Assembly: GCA_028532985.1 (NCBI GenBank)
Contig: JANCIK010000003.1
Coordinates: 2,056,001 to 2,120,000, forward strand
Source: Stropharia rugosoannulata
Lineage: Eukaryota; Basidiomycota; Agaricomycetes; Agaricales; Strophariaceae
DNA length: 64,000 nt
Direction of reading: 5' to 3'
Part shown: positions 46,128-58,780 of the stretch, one piece after another
How the letters are laid out: the number at the start of each line of letters is the position of its first letter
How positions within the stretch are numbered: the first letter of the stretch is position 1
Notes under the pieces: generated by a model
Databases searched by the model: none
Told to the model about the DNA's origin: nothing
Seen by the model: only the letters and a program-made list of their open reading frames with translations
Made by a program: the position numbers and the translations under genes

Positions 46128-49102
46128 ATGCCGAAAAGTGCTAAGCAGAAGAAGGAAAAGGTTGCTGATTTCTCGGTAAGATTCTTTGCCCTTGATCTGT
46201 GTCCAGTGATATATTTCCAGTATACAGAAAGCCAAACTAAAGCTCGGTAAAGGGAGGGCTGCCGCAAACAACGCTATAGACACGTCTTTCAAGGCTCGAT
46301 GTATGTCATCTTCATCGTTGATTTCTACAGCGACTTCGTGCTAAACGGCCGATGAACAGCTATCGTTTTACCATCTCAAAGTATTGCAGTTGACAAAGAT
46401 GATTCCGAGCCCGTAACACGAAGACAATTGAATTTCAGTGACTTGATATCACACCTGAAGCATTATAACGCTGGGCAAAGAAAAGGTAACTGGCTTTTGT
46501 TCATTTATATGCACATACTTACCGTTCTCTTAGATGCAATACTCGGTTTAAGAGAACTCTATGACGCTCATTGGGATCTGTTGGAGTCTTCTTTCACCCC
46601 CTTGATAAATGCTGTCGTTCGAGTCATTGGAGACGAGGTACGGTTCTTATTTCCGGCCTGTGTTCATGATTGATCAAAAATTAGGATGCTAGTGTTCGCA
46701 AACAGCTCATAGCATTTTTGAACTGGCTGTTACCAAAAATTCCTACCGTATGTATGCATCTCCTTTGCAGTAACTGTTTTAACAGTATTTCAGGAAAATC
46801 TCGTCCCCCATTCACCTTCCCTTCTATTGTTTACGACTTCTGCCCAAACACACATTTTCCCTGAAATTCGCATCGATGCCATACGGGTACTTGACATTTT
46901 GCTAGAGTGTATACCTAGGTCTGTCGTAGCAGGCTGGTGTGAAAGGAACGACAGTCATGGGAGTAGGGTTTTGGGTGGGTACTTGGGTATCCTAAATGCA
47001 GGAACTAAATACGGGGAATATGATGGTATGGTACTTTTTACAAGTATTGGATAAACATTGTCTGACTCTGATTGCTAGGTCCATTAAATGCTACTTCCAC
47101 AGCCAGTGTAGTTTTAACTCCTGGGGTTCGTTCTTTTCAATGGTTTATTGTTGGACGATGCTAACTGCTGTATTCTAGTCCAAACTGGTGGTGCTACGAT
47201 CCCTTTCAATGTTTCTCCGAATCGCACTGTCTCCCCACAGTCAGAACGAATCTCGGAAGTCATCCGACGTCATTAGTTCTAACGCTCCCCTTGATGCTAT
47301 ATTCATGAGGAACATTTTCCCATCTGGCGATGCATACCAGACCTTTAATAGACTCTTACAATGCACATTGCAATCATCGAAGGAAAGTAGTATATCTCAA
47401 CAATGGTTACCAATGGCGTCGACCGATCATGACTTATGCGAAATCTTCCCTCAACATTATCCCTTACTACAAACTCAAGGCTCTACTTGGAACATACAGG
47501 AACTCGCCAGTGCCATAGATGCCTCCGGCGGAAAAGCATCCGTATATGACTCCAATACACCCAGCCTTGACTTCATCTCTGTAGGTAGTTATTAACCTTG
47601 TCTAGACTTTCATTCATTCATCCTGACTGCTCCAGTAGCACTTAGCAAATACTTTGCACTCAACAATCGTGGAAACGTACCTTGATTCGGCCCCCGCTGT
47701 TTTTTCTCCGGGAACCACACCTTCCGAGACGCAAACACAACTTATTGTGGTAATCGCCCGCATAGCTCAAAGCTTGTACCATGCTATTATGCAGCCTCCG
47801 ATTAAGGTGTGTTCTTTATCGGAGCTTACAGTTTGTAAAATTGCTAATGATCGCTCTAGGTGGATCAATCCCATATCGCCCATTTAGAAACCATAATTGG
47901 GTATATGGCACCTTATTTTCCTGCATCCACTCGCGATGGCAAGGTATTGATTTTCTGTAACTCTATGAATCTATCATACAAGGTGCTAATCACTATCTCT
48001 TGGACAGCTCGAGCCCTATTTTGAAGAGTTCAATCTCATCTTTTGTGAACTTATATCGCTTGCCGTAAATGCCACCACCGAGGTACTGACTTCCCGCGGC
48101 GCCCAGAGGCGCATGCGCGGTACGCAAACCCACCCCTCTATATCCCTCAGCAAATCAAAAGCAACCACCCAGACGGTGCGGGTGACACAATTCATCACGC
48201 GGCGGCTGCGCGGTGAGCCAGCATCATCGGGACACATTGGTATTCCAATCAGTCCCATGGCATATCGCGCGCTACTGCCCACCATCTGGGCGCTGATCAG
48301 CAGCGCGCGGGTTGCCAGTAAGCATGAGGCAGACGGTATCCTACATGCGGTGCTCGACCATGCGGTTAAGGTCGGGTCTAAGTCAACATGCAAGCGGTTG
48401 TCCGTGGAATTTGTGGCACGGCTCATGCTGGTAAGCATCGATTTCTAAAAACTAGTGCGCGCCCGTGTAGACATGCGGCGTGGAGAGCACGCACGCTGAC
48501 ATGGATCCCCTCTTCTAGCTCAGCCTCGAGAAGGGCTATTACCACATATTTGACTGGGGCCATGACCCTGCTCTGCAGGAAAAATTCGATGCGTGGTTAC
48601 TGCATTTACCCCAGGTGTTGTGGGAACTGGGGGGCAACAGCCTACCTACCACCGAGGCAAGTCAGCGGCAATACTGAATCTGCGTTCGCTGGCTGATTAC
48701 TTCTTTAGGTAATCCTGCGCGTTCTGCTGCGCGTGCTTCAGCGTCGGCCGAAAGGGATGCAAGTAGAGGTGAGCATTCGGGCTGTAGTCGAGCCTGTAAG
48801 GCCGTTCAACTGACACAGGATGCACTTAGATCACTGCTTCGCTACAATCGCGTCTAGTGCCTTACTTTTACATGGATCGTACGAGCCGAGGAGCCCTTGC
48901 AGGGCCTTATAAAAAGCTTCCCGCAGCATCATCATCAAAGTTGCGCCTTCTCGCTTTAGACATGGCCGGTACTCTCATGGGACTCGAAGGCCAAGGAAGG
49001 GAGCTAGAGGGTCTATTGAAGGCAGTCGGATTAGCAGTGATAGGAGAAGAGGAACAAGTTTATTGGAACCATGTACTAGACTCCTATATCCATAAACAAT
49101 GA
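46128..49102 (+). CDS. ipi1: Pre-rRNA processing protein Ipi1 (TEX10 family)
   Basis: Subunit of the Rix1 complex needed for ITS2 processing and late 60S assembly. Start MPKSAKQKKEKVADFS, then KAKLKLGKGRAAANNAIDTS and FKARSIVLPSQSI, the conserved Ipi1 N-terminus. The HEAT-repeat block follows: FSDLISHLKHYNAGQRK, DAILGLRELYDAHWDLLESS, VRVIGDEDASVRKQLIAFLN. Further on come HIFPEIRIDAIRVLDILLE and a long helical C-terminal half with YYHIFDWGHDPALQEKFDAW. The end is VPYFYMDRTSRGALAGPYKK .. EEEQVYWNHVLDSYIHKQ, stop at 49102. The final intron ends CACTTAG just before ATC ACT GCT; the other frames hit stops. About 800 residues, consistent with the family. Confidence 0.9.
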
Positions 49103-49644
49103 GGCTTGAAGACTGCACAGACTTGGAAGACCATGCGAACAAAACTATTCCTAGACACATCAAAATCAGTCAATACATACTTACTCACTATTTTGTGCTG
49201 GAGTTGTCGACATTTGGCAGATCTTATATGTAGCAACGAGTTGGCAACGGGTTACAAGCCATTGTAATGCACAATTGATTTGATTTATTTATGACAGTTT
49301 GATATGTATTGTAAGTTGTGTATAACTATACCGACTAGCGGGGACAAATAGCAAACACATCTATATGAGGATAAAGCAAAGAGAATAGGGACGGCGAGCA
49401 TGCTCAACTCCGTAAAAGCCAAGTTAGAGATAAAAAGCAGCAAACAATACGCGAAATAGGGAAGAATCATGGCCAGCTTCTCTGCGTCGGACTGACTAGC
49501 AAGCGGACACAGAAAAGGGAAGAGTGGGCGTCTCCGACGCTCGCATCACCGAAGGATGGACTAATAATGACAGTCGTGGTCGAACTGGGTCGACAGTCTG
49601 GAGTGGAGGAGAAGGGGAGAAGGAGTGGATGAGACTCTAGACCT
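49103..49644. other. Convergent intergenic region
   Basis: About 0.54 kb between two converging genes. 3' ends only; no gene or RNA supported. Confidence 0.4.
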
Positions 49645-50626
49645 TTAATCATTCCAAACCCAAGTCATGCCGGAAATACGGCCAATGGACGGGTCGGCAA
49701 GGATGTTGAAAGCGGATGGGGAGAAATCAAGATCGGTGAGGGCACAGCCGGTGCATCGGTCGGTGAGCTTGACCACGACGCTCTTGCCTTGATCTGCGGA
49801 GTGACAATGATCGAGGTTAAATTTAGAAACGTAACAGTGATAAATTTTAACGTACATGTCGCGGTCACGGACCTTCCGCACATGGGGTTACTGTTCGGAT
49901 TGACGCCATTGTACCCGCTAAGGAAACAACAATTATTATGGACCGCACATGAAAATTTCAAACAACACATACGGGAAGTTGTCGAAGAGGAGATGAGAAA
50001 CTGCAGCAATGTGATCGCTGTCGGTGTTGGTGATTCCGCAGGCACCAAGACCGGCTGAGAGATTGCAAGCTAAAATGAGCACAACCAAAATAGGACATAT
50101 GAGAGCAGGACTGACTAGCATAGAAGGTGCCTTGACCCGTCTGCGTGCCAACCAAGAAGCTGGGCAAGTTGCTGCTGCCTCCGCTGTTGCTCGGCGCCTT
50201 GGATGTAGAAGGAGCGGGAGCGGGTGTTGAGGTAGTCGGGGCGGGAGCGGGGGTGGTTGCGACGCGGGTGCTCGATGCCTTCTTGGTGGTTTCGGGTGCC
50301 GGCGGGGAACTCGAGACAGGAGGCGGGGGCGCAGCCGAGGAGCTCGCAAGGGTGGGGATGGGCGCAGCATTCTCGGGCGCGGGGGAGGAGACGGCGGGGG
50401 ACGTCGAGGAGGGGACGGGGACGGCAGAGGAGCGTTGGCGGCAGCGCTTGGAGTTGGCACGCTTGCGGATGACCTGGCCAGGGATGGCTACAGGGGCAGG
50501 GGCGGCAACGCGGGCAGCGAGGGCGCGGTGGTGGGCACCACCATGGCGGACGGCGCCGGGGGTGGCAAGCGCGTTGGCGACGGCGGCGACGGCGGTGAGG
50601 ACGAGGAAGCACTTTGCGAAGGCCAT
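49645..50626 (-). CDS. Secreted RlpA-like double-psi beta-barrel protein with Ala/Pro/Thr linker
   Basis: Expansin-related secreted protein. Start at 50626: MAFAKCFLVLTAVAAVANAL is a signal peptide. A propeptide-like stretch with dibasic sites (RKR, SKR) follows, then about 90 residues of Ala/Pro/Ser/Thr low complexity likely to be O-glycosylated. The C-terminal barrel reads GQGTFYA-TGLGACGITNTDSD, AAVSHLLFDNFP, GVNPNSNPMCGRSVTATY, QGKSVVVKLTDRCTGC and LDFSPSAFNILADPSIGRIS, stop at 49645. The GACG, CG and DRCxGC-x-DLDxSP positions match single-domain fungal DPBB proteins, often induced in fruiting or plant contact. It lacks the second expansin domain, so wall loosening is not implied. The GC-rich linker gives long false frames on the plus strand. 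Confidence 0.9.
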
Positions 50627-50826
50627 GCTGCAGTGGGGAAAAGAAAAAGAAGGAGGGGGTTATAAAGAGAGGGAATGGAAGAAGAGGGTCAAGAGCCAAT
50701 GTCCAAAAGCGGAAACAACCTTTGCACTCAAATCTCATCGCCGCTGCTTGGTTGTGTTTGGTCCGTTGCTACTTTGACACGCTCAGAGCACGACGCAAAT
50801 AATTATTACATGCTACCCTACTTTAA

Positions 50827-52192
50827 TCAAACATCCGTGCTTGCGTTCGCAGCGTACATCTTCACCAATCCCGTGCTTGCGCTCCCGGCAAGGGCCTTGC
50901 CGTACGCGTCGATTTGGCCCAGCACCAGCATGCTCTCCAGCCGGCTGGGCTCTGCGGGAATCTTGAACAGTCGTGATACATCCTCTTCCGGCAGCGGCGC
51001 GAGGCCCTGTGCGACCCGGCTTGCGTTTTCCTCTTTTCGCTTCGCAACATAGTTCTCCGCCTTGGCTCGCTCCCGTGCAATTTGACGAGTCAGATACGAC
51101 AAATTGCCTTCTTCTGTTCGATAATTGTCCACCGCTTCGATGATTTGCTCCAAGTTCTTCGTCACCCCTCCTGTTCCGAGATCAACCACCGAGAACGACG
51201 GGGGCACCCCAGAGCTTGCGCCGGCTCCAATCGTGGTACTTGAAAGGCCCTCATAGTTCGGCTCTGTCAGCTTGCCGAGGAATGCACTCAGGAGAGGGTT
51301 TGTGCGGATTTTAAGAGGTACTTCTTCCAGTATTGACGCAAACGTCAGACGATGGCTCATCAGGCTATCCGAACCAGATCAATAACGGTCCGAATATTCC
51401 ATGACGACACATAACGCACCTAGTTGTGCTGAAGTTTGATTTCTTGTACGCGTCTAAAAATGCTGCGGTAAGCCTGTAGGCGTGGAACGAGGCATTTCCC
51501 CGTGCAGTTTGTGATAAATCTGTACCAGAAAATTTCTTCATTTATGACATTTAACGCCACGCTTTTACAACGTGCTTACCGTGGACGATTACAATACCCC
51601 CATGTCGGAGCTTCTCCTGATGAATAGCTTGTGTATCCACTAGTGTTTGATTGAAAAATGCCCCGAGTGTGGTGGCCTGATAAAAGCCGATGACACTGTC
51701 ATCAGCCTGTACCTCCTTTAGTGAGCGAAGCATGGAAGCCTGGTGGCGTGCTAACGACACAAAATTGGCTGAGTAGCGGTCCATTTGCGATATATGAACT
51801 CATGCGTACCACTCGACTTGGAGGACTTGTCGTCTTCATCTCCTGCCCGATGGGGGAGGGGGAATGAGTTCGACACTTCAAGGATGCCATCCAGATCGAG
51901 GCCCAGTAACAGGCCGTGAGCAGTCGATGAAGGAGCTTCGCGTCCGTGTTTGACGATTTTTGATACGACCTGCGCATGATATGTTTCGACAATGCATAAT
52001 GGACATCCAGGATGGTTGTAGACGCACCAGTCCATCGAGCTGGACACAAGTCAGCGGTATATCAGCTTCAATATCAATCACTTTCGCCATTGAAGCAGGG
52101 ATGGCCTCGTATGTGGGCGCAGGGGCCGCAGTTATCGCAGCAGGGGCCGGGAGAGACGCCGCAAGGGCGGCAGCCATGGATGTGGCGGCCAT
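50827..52192 (-). CDS. Translation initiation factor eIF3 subunit h
   Basis: MPN-domain subunit of the eIF3 complex. Start at 52192, MAATSMAAALAASLPAPAAI (Ala-rich), then IDIEADIPLTCVQLDGL, the MPN core VVSKIVKHGREAPSSTAHGL and LLGLDLDGILEVSNSFPLPH. Further blocks: FVSLARHQASMLRSLKEVQ, DSVIGFYQATTLGAFFNQTL, VDTQAIHQEKLRHGGIVIVH, and the C-terminal helical part NLEQIIEAVDNYRTEEGNLS with YLTRQIARERAKAENYVAKR. The stop is at 50827. The metal-binding HxH of active JAMM enzymes is absent (AHGLLLGLD), as expected for eIF3h. Introns are few and the gene is head-to-head with the Zn transporter gene. Confidence 0.93.
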
Positions 52193-52559
52193 TTTGAAGA
52201 GTATGAAGACGAGTCGACGACGACGGTAGAGCGTTTGAGCAGTACAGTATATCGACTACAAAAATCGAGACGCTGCTGGCAAACAAAGCTAAACAGTGCG
52301 GATGTTGTAAGTCGCACCCAATAGTATCTGCAATTTGACTATCTATTCAACCACTCTGACCATCTATCTATACCGCTTCTCTGTATTTTTACTGCTTTCT
52401 GGGCAGAAGGAGCTGGATGAGAGTGGCTGCTTTGCGTTAACGCAATCACGCGCAATACTGCTGACTAAGCATCAGATCCACCCCTGCGACCATTTTGGCC
52501 GCTTACTATAGGCCGATTAATTTCTGTTCTCTCCTCTCCTTCTCCCTACATACTCTACC
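52193..52559. promoter_or_regulatory. Shared divergent promoter region of eIF3h and Zn transporter
   Basis: 367 bp between start codons of two genes pointing apart. Pyrimidine-rich on the right side (CTCTCCTCTCCTTCTCCC at about 52529-52546) just before the transporter ATG. Role inferred from orientation. Confidence 0.5.
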
Positions 52560-54477
52560 ATGGCCTGGTCGCGTTCCTCTCGAATAACGCTTCTCTTAAT
52601 AATTGATCTGTGTTTCTTCTTCGTAGAGTTAATAGTTGGTATGTTTTCCCACCTCCTAAATGCCCCAAATCATGAGGCTTTCAATCTTTTCGTTTGCGTA
52701 TGGTTTGCGTTCCGTGTACTTATGACTTCCGCCAGGATATGCCGTGGGCTCTCTTGCACTTGTTGCGGACAGCTTCCATATGCTGAAGTGTGTGGCCCTC
52801 TTTCTGCTGATTCAACGTCGTCTTCAACTCACCACCTGTCACTTATGCGCAGTGATGTCATGAGCCTGGTGGTCGCTCTCTATGCGATCAAAGTACTTAT
52901 GCTTCCGAGTTTATGACAAAACGCCGTATCTCTAACATACTCTTTCCAGCTGACAAACGGATCTTCCGACTCGCATTATTCATACGGATGGCACAGAGCT
53001 GAGATTCTCGCAGCCCTCATCAATGGCGTGTTTCTGCTCGCTCTATGTTTTTCAATCTCTCTGGAGGCAATCGGACGGTTCTTCACTACCCCAGGTTAGC
53101 CTGCTTGTTCACTGTGCAAATGAAATTTAACGGCCTGCTGTTAGATATATCCAACCCGAAGCTTGTTGTTATCGTCGGTTCACTGGGGCTGGCTTCCAAC
53201 ATTGTCGGTTTATTCCTGTTCCACGGTAATTAATCATACATGTCGTAATCTTGAATACTAATCTAATCAACCTCGTCTATACAGAACATGGACATTCACA
53301 TTCACATACCCCGAAAGCAACAAGTAGCAGCGCGACGAGCATTGCCAGCGTGCGCGGAGCCATTGTGGACCCGCCTCTCTTGGGAAATATCACCCCCACG
53401 CAAAAGACTGTCCCGCTCCGCCGCGACCGCTCCCATTCAGTTACCCAACAACCTCTACATTCTCCATCAGAATCGTTTTCCTCTCTGCTAGGCCATCCGG
53501 CAGCCACACGCGCGTCCCTCGTTCAAACTGCGCAAGATATGGCCTCGGCGCGGTCGCCATCGCCGCCTCGCCGCAACAGCACAATACACGGCCGGCTTTC
53601 GCTCGACTCTCCCACCTCGCCCACTCTGTCTTCCCCACACGTGCCGGGTGTCCCAGTTCAGTCCCCCACCGGTTTAATAACTGAGGAGACACCGCTACTT
53701 CCAGATGAGCATGCAGATGAACATGACGATCATGATCACCATGAGCATGGGCATAGCAGTCACGCAGGACACACTCACGGATCTATGAATATGCGCGCGC
53801 TCCTGCTTCATGTATTGGGAGACGCCTTGGGCAACGTCGGGGTGATAGCGACCGGTTTGATCATCTGGCTAACGACCTGGGAGTATAAATATTACTGTGA
53901 TCCAGTAATAAGCTTGGTTATTACTATCATAATTTTCTCCAGCGCTCTTCCACTCGGTGCGTTACTTCATAATCGAATTTTCATCCAAGTCTGATCCATT
54001 CCTACAGTTCGCAGCACTTCCTTCATCTTACTGCAAGGTGTCCCCTCGACTGTTTCACTCGAGGAAGTGAAAAACTCTATCCTCAATGTTGAGGGCGTGT
54101 TATCAGTACACGAGCTTCACGTATGGCAGCTCTCCGAAAACAAGCTCGTTGCTTCAGTACACGTGCTTGCTTCGAGAAATCATGATTTCATGCCTGTAGC
54201 TGTGAAAATACGCAAAGTACTGCATCACCTTGGGATCCACTCGTGCACTATCCAACCCGAGTACTATCATCCGAATAGCTCGATTCCTGAAGAACATCTT
54301 AAAGTCCGTTGGCTTCTAATTATTCCTATATTGAGCCCTTTCTCATTTATCCGCCTTTCTAGACAATGGGAGACACCTCGTGTCTTATACTTTGCCCACC
54401 TGACGCCAACTGCAACCCTACGGAGAACGCGTGCTGTCGTAAGTTGCTTTTCTTTTTCTTTTTGCTTTTCAGCATGA
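52560..54477 (+). CDS. Zinc transporter of the cation diffusion facilitator family (Zrc1/Cot1 type)
   Basis: Moves Zn2+ (and Co2+) from the cytosol into the vacuole. Start MAWSRSSRITLLLIIDLCFF. Helices follow in order: FVELIVG-GYAVGSLALVADSFHML with the first HxxxD-type site (ADSFHMLND), DVMSLVVALYAIKL, WHRAEILAALINGVFLLAL, and LVVIVGSLGLASNIVGLFLF. A long loop of about 170 residues begins EHGHSHSHTPK and ends in a His/Asp-rich metal-binding stretch (DEHDDHDHHEHGHSSHAGHT). Then come MRALLLHVLGDALGNVGVIA with the second site (HVLGD) and the cytosolic domain VLSVHELHVWQLSENKLVAS. The tail ends ..NACCP*, with the last intron (54439-54472) leaving only CA TGA. The metal sites are complete. Confidence 0.94.
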
Positions 54478-54559
54478 ATCTTAACTGACGTACATGTCAT
54501 TAGCCCCTTTGGTAGTCGATGTTTAGGTCATGTATATCAGATTTATATTATGTACATCT

Positions 54560-57500
54560 CTATGATCCTACATCTCCTACAAATGCCGGGAAATTGGCTA
54601 TGAACGACGGGGACGATGTGAGCCGCTGGAGAACCAGTATACTGACTGTACTGTCGCGATTTTGGCGCAGCGTCGACGCCAACCGTCTAGCCAGACTTGC
54701 ACTAGTCTGTCCTAACACCAGGTTGTCATCTTCAGAAACTGAGCGCATGGCCCACTCTAAATGAATTGCCCCGTTAAGTGCAGATGAAACAATTGCCACC
54801 AGGACTTCGATGACGAGCGTCTGCTCCGAAGGTGGAAGCTTGTCAGCATTGATAATAATGGATGGTAGTAAAATGTTCATGAAAAGCGGCAGTATAGGAT
54901 ATGTGGTCGACTCATGAGGTATAGTAAGAACAAACGTTGCAACGCGTCGGCTGGCCTCTATGTTTCCTGACGTGGCCGCGGCGATAAGTTCCGTCCAAAG
55001 CAGTTGAACGAACTTGATTGGAGGCAGCGTCTTCAGACATCTCCGGACATCTAGAAATGGGGCCTTGTGCGCAGTTGCCATGTTGAAGGTTATCTGAACG
55101 GCCTGCTGAACCTGTAGGTACCATGTTTGACCCAAAGTAGGCGTAACCATATCTGTAGATTTGTGACTCAGTAAGCACGGATCCGGGTCAAACCCGTAAT
55201 TGAAAGCACGTACCACCGCCCTTCATACAACTTGCCTCTGCAATTAACTGACGAATTGCCGAGACCTTAAATGAACTCGGCACGACCATAGAGGGGTGCG
55301 GGCGCTTCTTTTCTGTTATCAAAACCATGATTTGTGGGCTGCATAATGCTATGACAGATTTGGGGCAAGACGGCGACAAGAGTAGGTTCTGAATAATATC
55401 ATAATATGGCTGACACTGGGGTAATAAGAACCTAATTTTGACGGGAAAACTAAGATCGGATCGAACAACGATAATTGTGTCAAAATCTTACTGTTTATAT
55501 TGTATTTCCTTGATTAGCTGTCTGATGATACCCACAAGCGTCCAGTTCAATAACGGGCCGGAGAAATAGGTGATACCGTTGAAGAGAACATCCATTTCAA
55601 TCTTTTTCTGTATTCCCAACCCAATGGCTTGGGTAAATAGAAAGGGGGCGAACTTGAGGAGAAATTTGGGAGATGTCGATCTTATAAAATGATAATTAAA
55701 ATGTGGATTCTTCGCATGTAGATGACTGGAGTCATTACCTCAAGATGTTATCCTCGATCCCCTCAATGCTACTATCAAACAGCGCCTTGAACCAAGCATT
55801 GAACAAACTAATTTCGGCCTGAGTCCGCTGTGCAGTTATTTCTGCGTTCATATAAAGTCGTGCAAATACTGTCCTTCGATCTTTTGTAATTTCAAGGTTC
55901 TCAAACTAATCAGTCCGTCAGCAAAGATCATTCCAGAAGAAAGTGTGCACATGCCCGACAAGATTGTACTAACCTTGAATCTGGCAAGGGCATATTGAAC
56001 AAACAGGACAACATCGCCAAGGTGACTGAAGGCTGTCTGGGGGTCACCTATTCATATCATAAGGCTGAGAATGCAATAGGAAAAGGAAAGAACGAACCAA
56101 CGGTCTCGCAGTCGTAATCTTCGAGGAATTGAATAGCATAGAACAATAAATCTATTATTGGTTTATGAAGAGCGACGATGTCAAGTGCTGCGCTAAATGT
56201 GTGCAAGATTTTACAAAGTTGTCCCAATGTTTCAACCTCTAGTCCGGCCGCGGCACTGGAAAATCGCTTAGCAAGGACTTCAGTAATAAGAACTGAATTG
56301 CATGAGTTTGTTGGCGAGTGGATACCTTGTGAATCATAGAGGCGAAAAGAACATGACTGCTACAATCCTTCCATATGCGATCGATCCAGAGTTTAGATTC
56401 ATTTCCTCCATTATCCTGCGTTAATTTTGATTCCAAGTAGTTCTGCAAGGAATGTAGGTTTGGGAGGTAATGTGTAGCTGTGCAATGCTTACCGCTAAAT
56501 CAACGCCTTGATCATTTGCTTCGGCGTGCCATTTCGGAGCCATATCACTGGAAGACAATGGATCCAACTGTGTCGCCACCTGTGTGGAAATAAGGTTATA
56601 TTTCACAAGTTGTTGCAGAAAATCTCGAGAGAAGGATCGGGAGCTAAGCTTGTGTCAGTTAAATGCTTCGGCGATAAAAAGACAATCCTCTTCGCTCACG
56701 AGTCATCCTCCGCAGAGGACTCTGATGCTAAATATCCGGAAAGGGTATGCTCTGCCTCAACAATGACGTCGGGTCGCCGGAATAGTGCCGAAAGTCCTTC
56801 ATGGAGTCCTCCAATCTGCAAGGAGAATTAGCTTCAAAGATTTTCAGTGATGTAGTGATAATTACCAAATCAGTGTTTTGTGCAGTATCAGAACCTTTTT
56901 TCACTATCTCGGAAAAGCTGACAAGAAGGGTTGGGAGCTACGCAACGCCGGGTCTATAACCATTCCAGAAGTCTCTCAAAATGGTGTAACTCACTCGCCC
57001 TACAATAAAGGCCTTCCATAGCCTTGCGTTGCTTCCATGTTGGGTCAGACATGTGAAAGCAGCCAGTGATAACTGTGTATAGAAAGTAGCAGGCGTCCAG
57101 GACGACCACCGAAAGCTGGCAACAAGCAGCGCCACCGCATGCTTATCATCGCCTGCTCCGTAGGCGTGAGCTCGTTGGGCAACCTGTCCATTAGGATGCA
57201 AAACAGGTATCAGTAAACATGACTTGAAACAGCGGAAGAAGCGGGGAGATGGAGAGGGAGAAGGCGAAGCATGGAAGCAGCATGATACAAAAGAAGACAT
57301 ATACCATGTAATTGAGTAAAAGCCCTAATGTTATTATATCTGTATCTGAGCTTGGGCCCAATACGTCGCCTTTGCCCAAAGAAAATTGTATAGTAGGTGC
57401 CGATTGTGCCTCTCGCCGCGCCTTCCCGTCGTCTCCGAGTAGAAGCGTCAGAGACATTACAAAAGCATCGAGGACCTGCCTGACATCCGGGGTCAGGCGG

Positions 57501-58202
57501 AAGGAGTAGTTTGTTAGTAGTTCTTGCACGTCGTGATAATAGACGACAGCCTGTGCATGAGATACTTGGGAGATATCAGAGACACAAGACAAAAGGAGAA
57601 CAACCAGCTCGGACACCGAAGTAGTGAGTTGATGGAAGTGAGATATTGGCAACGAGTAAGCAGTGCGTAATAGAGCGAGGGCATCCAAGACAGTTCCAAG
57701 AATAGCTGTTATGGATTCAGAGGACGGAACTACAGAGCCTAACGGCGGCTGCCCAGATGAATAGTGGAAGTCAAGAGCAATCCGGCAAAGGGTGTCGAGG
57801 GTGGCTGGTATATGGAGCTCAGATGATCGAGCGGCTTGGAGCAGCGTGGACACGAAGGTTGACACAGGTAGGATGCCATCTTGTATGGCGGCTTTCAAGT
57901 ATTCCTGAAGGCCCGGATCACCTGGGTAGGAGCGGTACAACACAAGAACGGAATCTATAGACAAATATTGTCAGTTCTGAGGGACGAGTGCATATATTTG
58001 CACTACGCACTGCTGAGGCCACTTGCTGTTTCGCGCTGCGCCTCTGCATGAACCGGAGTCGTCTCTATCATGAGTTTGCATAGCGCAAGCCACTAGTGAT
58101 ATTCCATATCTGAGCGTTGTTTAACCACATTACATGTCGAGTTACCTTGGTTGCGGATACACCACTTTGGAAAGCATTGCGCGTCAGCTCTGCCAAATAC
58201 AT
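54560..58202 (-). CDS. Mediator complex subunit 5 (Med5/Nut1)
   Basis: Tail-module subunit of the Mediator of RNA polymerase II. The ATG at 58202 gives MYLAELTRNAFQSGVSATK, then after an intron WLALCKLMIETTPVHAEAQ and SVLVLYRSYPGDPGLQEYLK. Next comes AAIQDGILPVSTFVSTLLQA, the recognisable fungal Med5 N-terminus. The rest is alpha-helical with no catalytic motif: QVLDAFVMSLTLLLGDDGKA, then (C-terminal exon) ILPLFMNILLPSIIINADKL and HLEWAMRSVSEDDNLVLGQT. The stop is at 54560. At least a dozen introns lie in between, and I have not placed all of them. About 1000 residues expected. The identification rests mainly on the N-terminal block and overall size. Confidence 0.8.
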
Positions 58203-58331
58203 CTAGCGCTTCAACAAAGTGGGCAGGCGGGGTTGATCAGGCCAGTGAGCTTCAGATTAATTCGTGGTAAGACCTGATAGTTTGACACTGGCAATAGCAC
58301 GAGGGCAAGAAGTATGTCAACAGTATGTCAC

Positions 58332-58683
58332 TCAGTAGCGATAAATACGTACATACGACCGATGAGGGTCACAGCGGATTTGTCCTTCAACTTCGGATAG
58401 GGAGTTGCGGTGTCCTCCACACCGCGTTTTGATGCAGGTTACCGGCGTTGATGAAAGCGTCCACAAGATGGGCGGAGTGGATTTGCACGTTGCGCGTTGG
58501 TTGCGCGTAAGGATTGGGTTTCGGCAAAACGGCCCCTTCTGCCGAACTTACCGTCTCCCATTTTGGCAATTTGGCGTTGATGAATTGCTGACTCAGCTGA
58601 GCGTCTATTTCCACAAGCGTACAGATAGGGGCCAAACATCTAGACAGGATCTCATCTTTGGCCAGCACGCGGCGCTGCTTCAT
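58332..58683 (-). CDS. Small conserved-looking protein, unrecognised
   Basis: Minus-strand start MKQRRVLAKDEILSRCLAPI at 58683, then CTLVEIDAQLSQQFINAKLP and KWETVSSAEGAVLPKPNPYA, QPTRNVQIHSAHLVDAFINA. An intron (donor GTAACC, acceptor CCGAAG, phase 1) joins to VEGQIRCDPHRSYVRIYRY and a TGA at 58332-58334. The sequence is compositionally balanced, with a helical first half and a strand-like end, so I think it is a real conserved gene. I do not recognise the family. No signal peptide or transmembrane segment. It lies 98 bp downstream of the putative regulator at 58781 (end to start) and is followed by Med5, all on the minus strand. Confidence 0.6.
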
Positions 58684-58780
58684 TCATCCAGTCATTATCT
58701 TCCATTCTTATTTTACTATTACATCTACCTCTTAGAGACCGTGTAGAGTGAGCAAGATAAAATATAATGTCCATGCCCTA

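Noticed and set aside
50145..50777. Plus-strand open frame of 210 codons across the DPBB gene
   Set aside because: It is the mirror of a GC-rich Ala/Pro/Thr linker. Composition is Gly/Ala-rich without motifs, while the minus strand has a signal peptide and a barrel domain.
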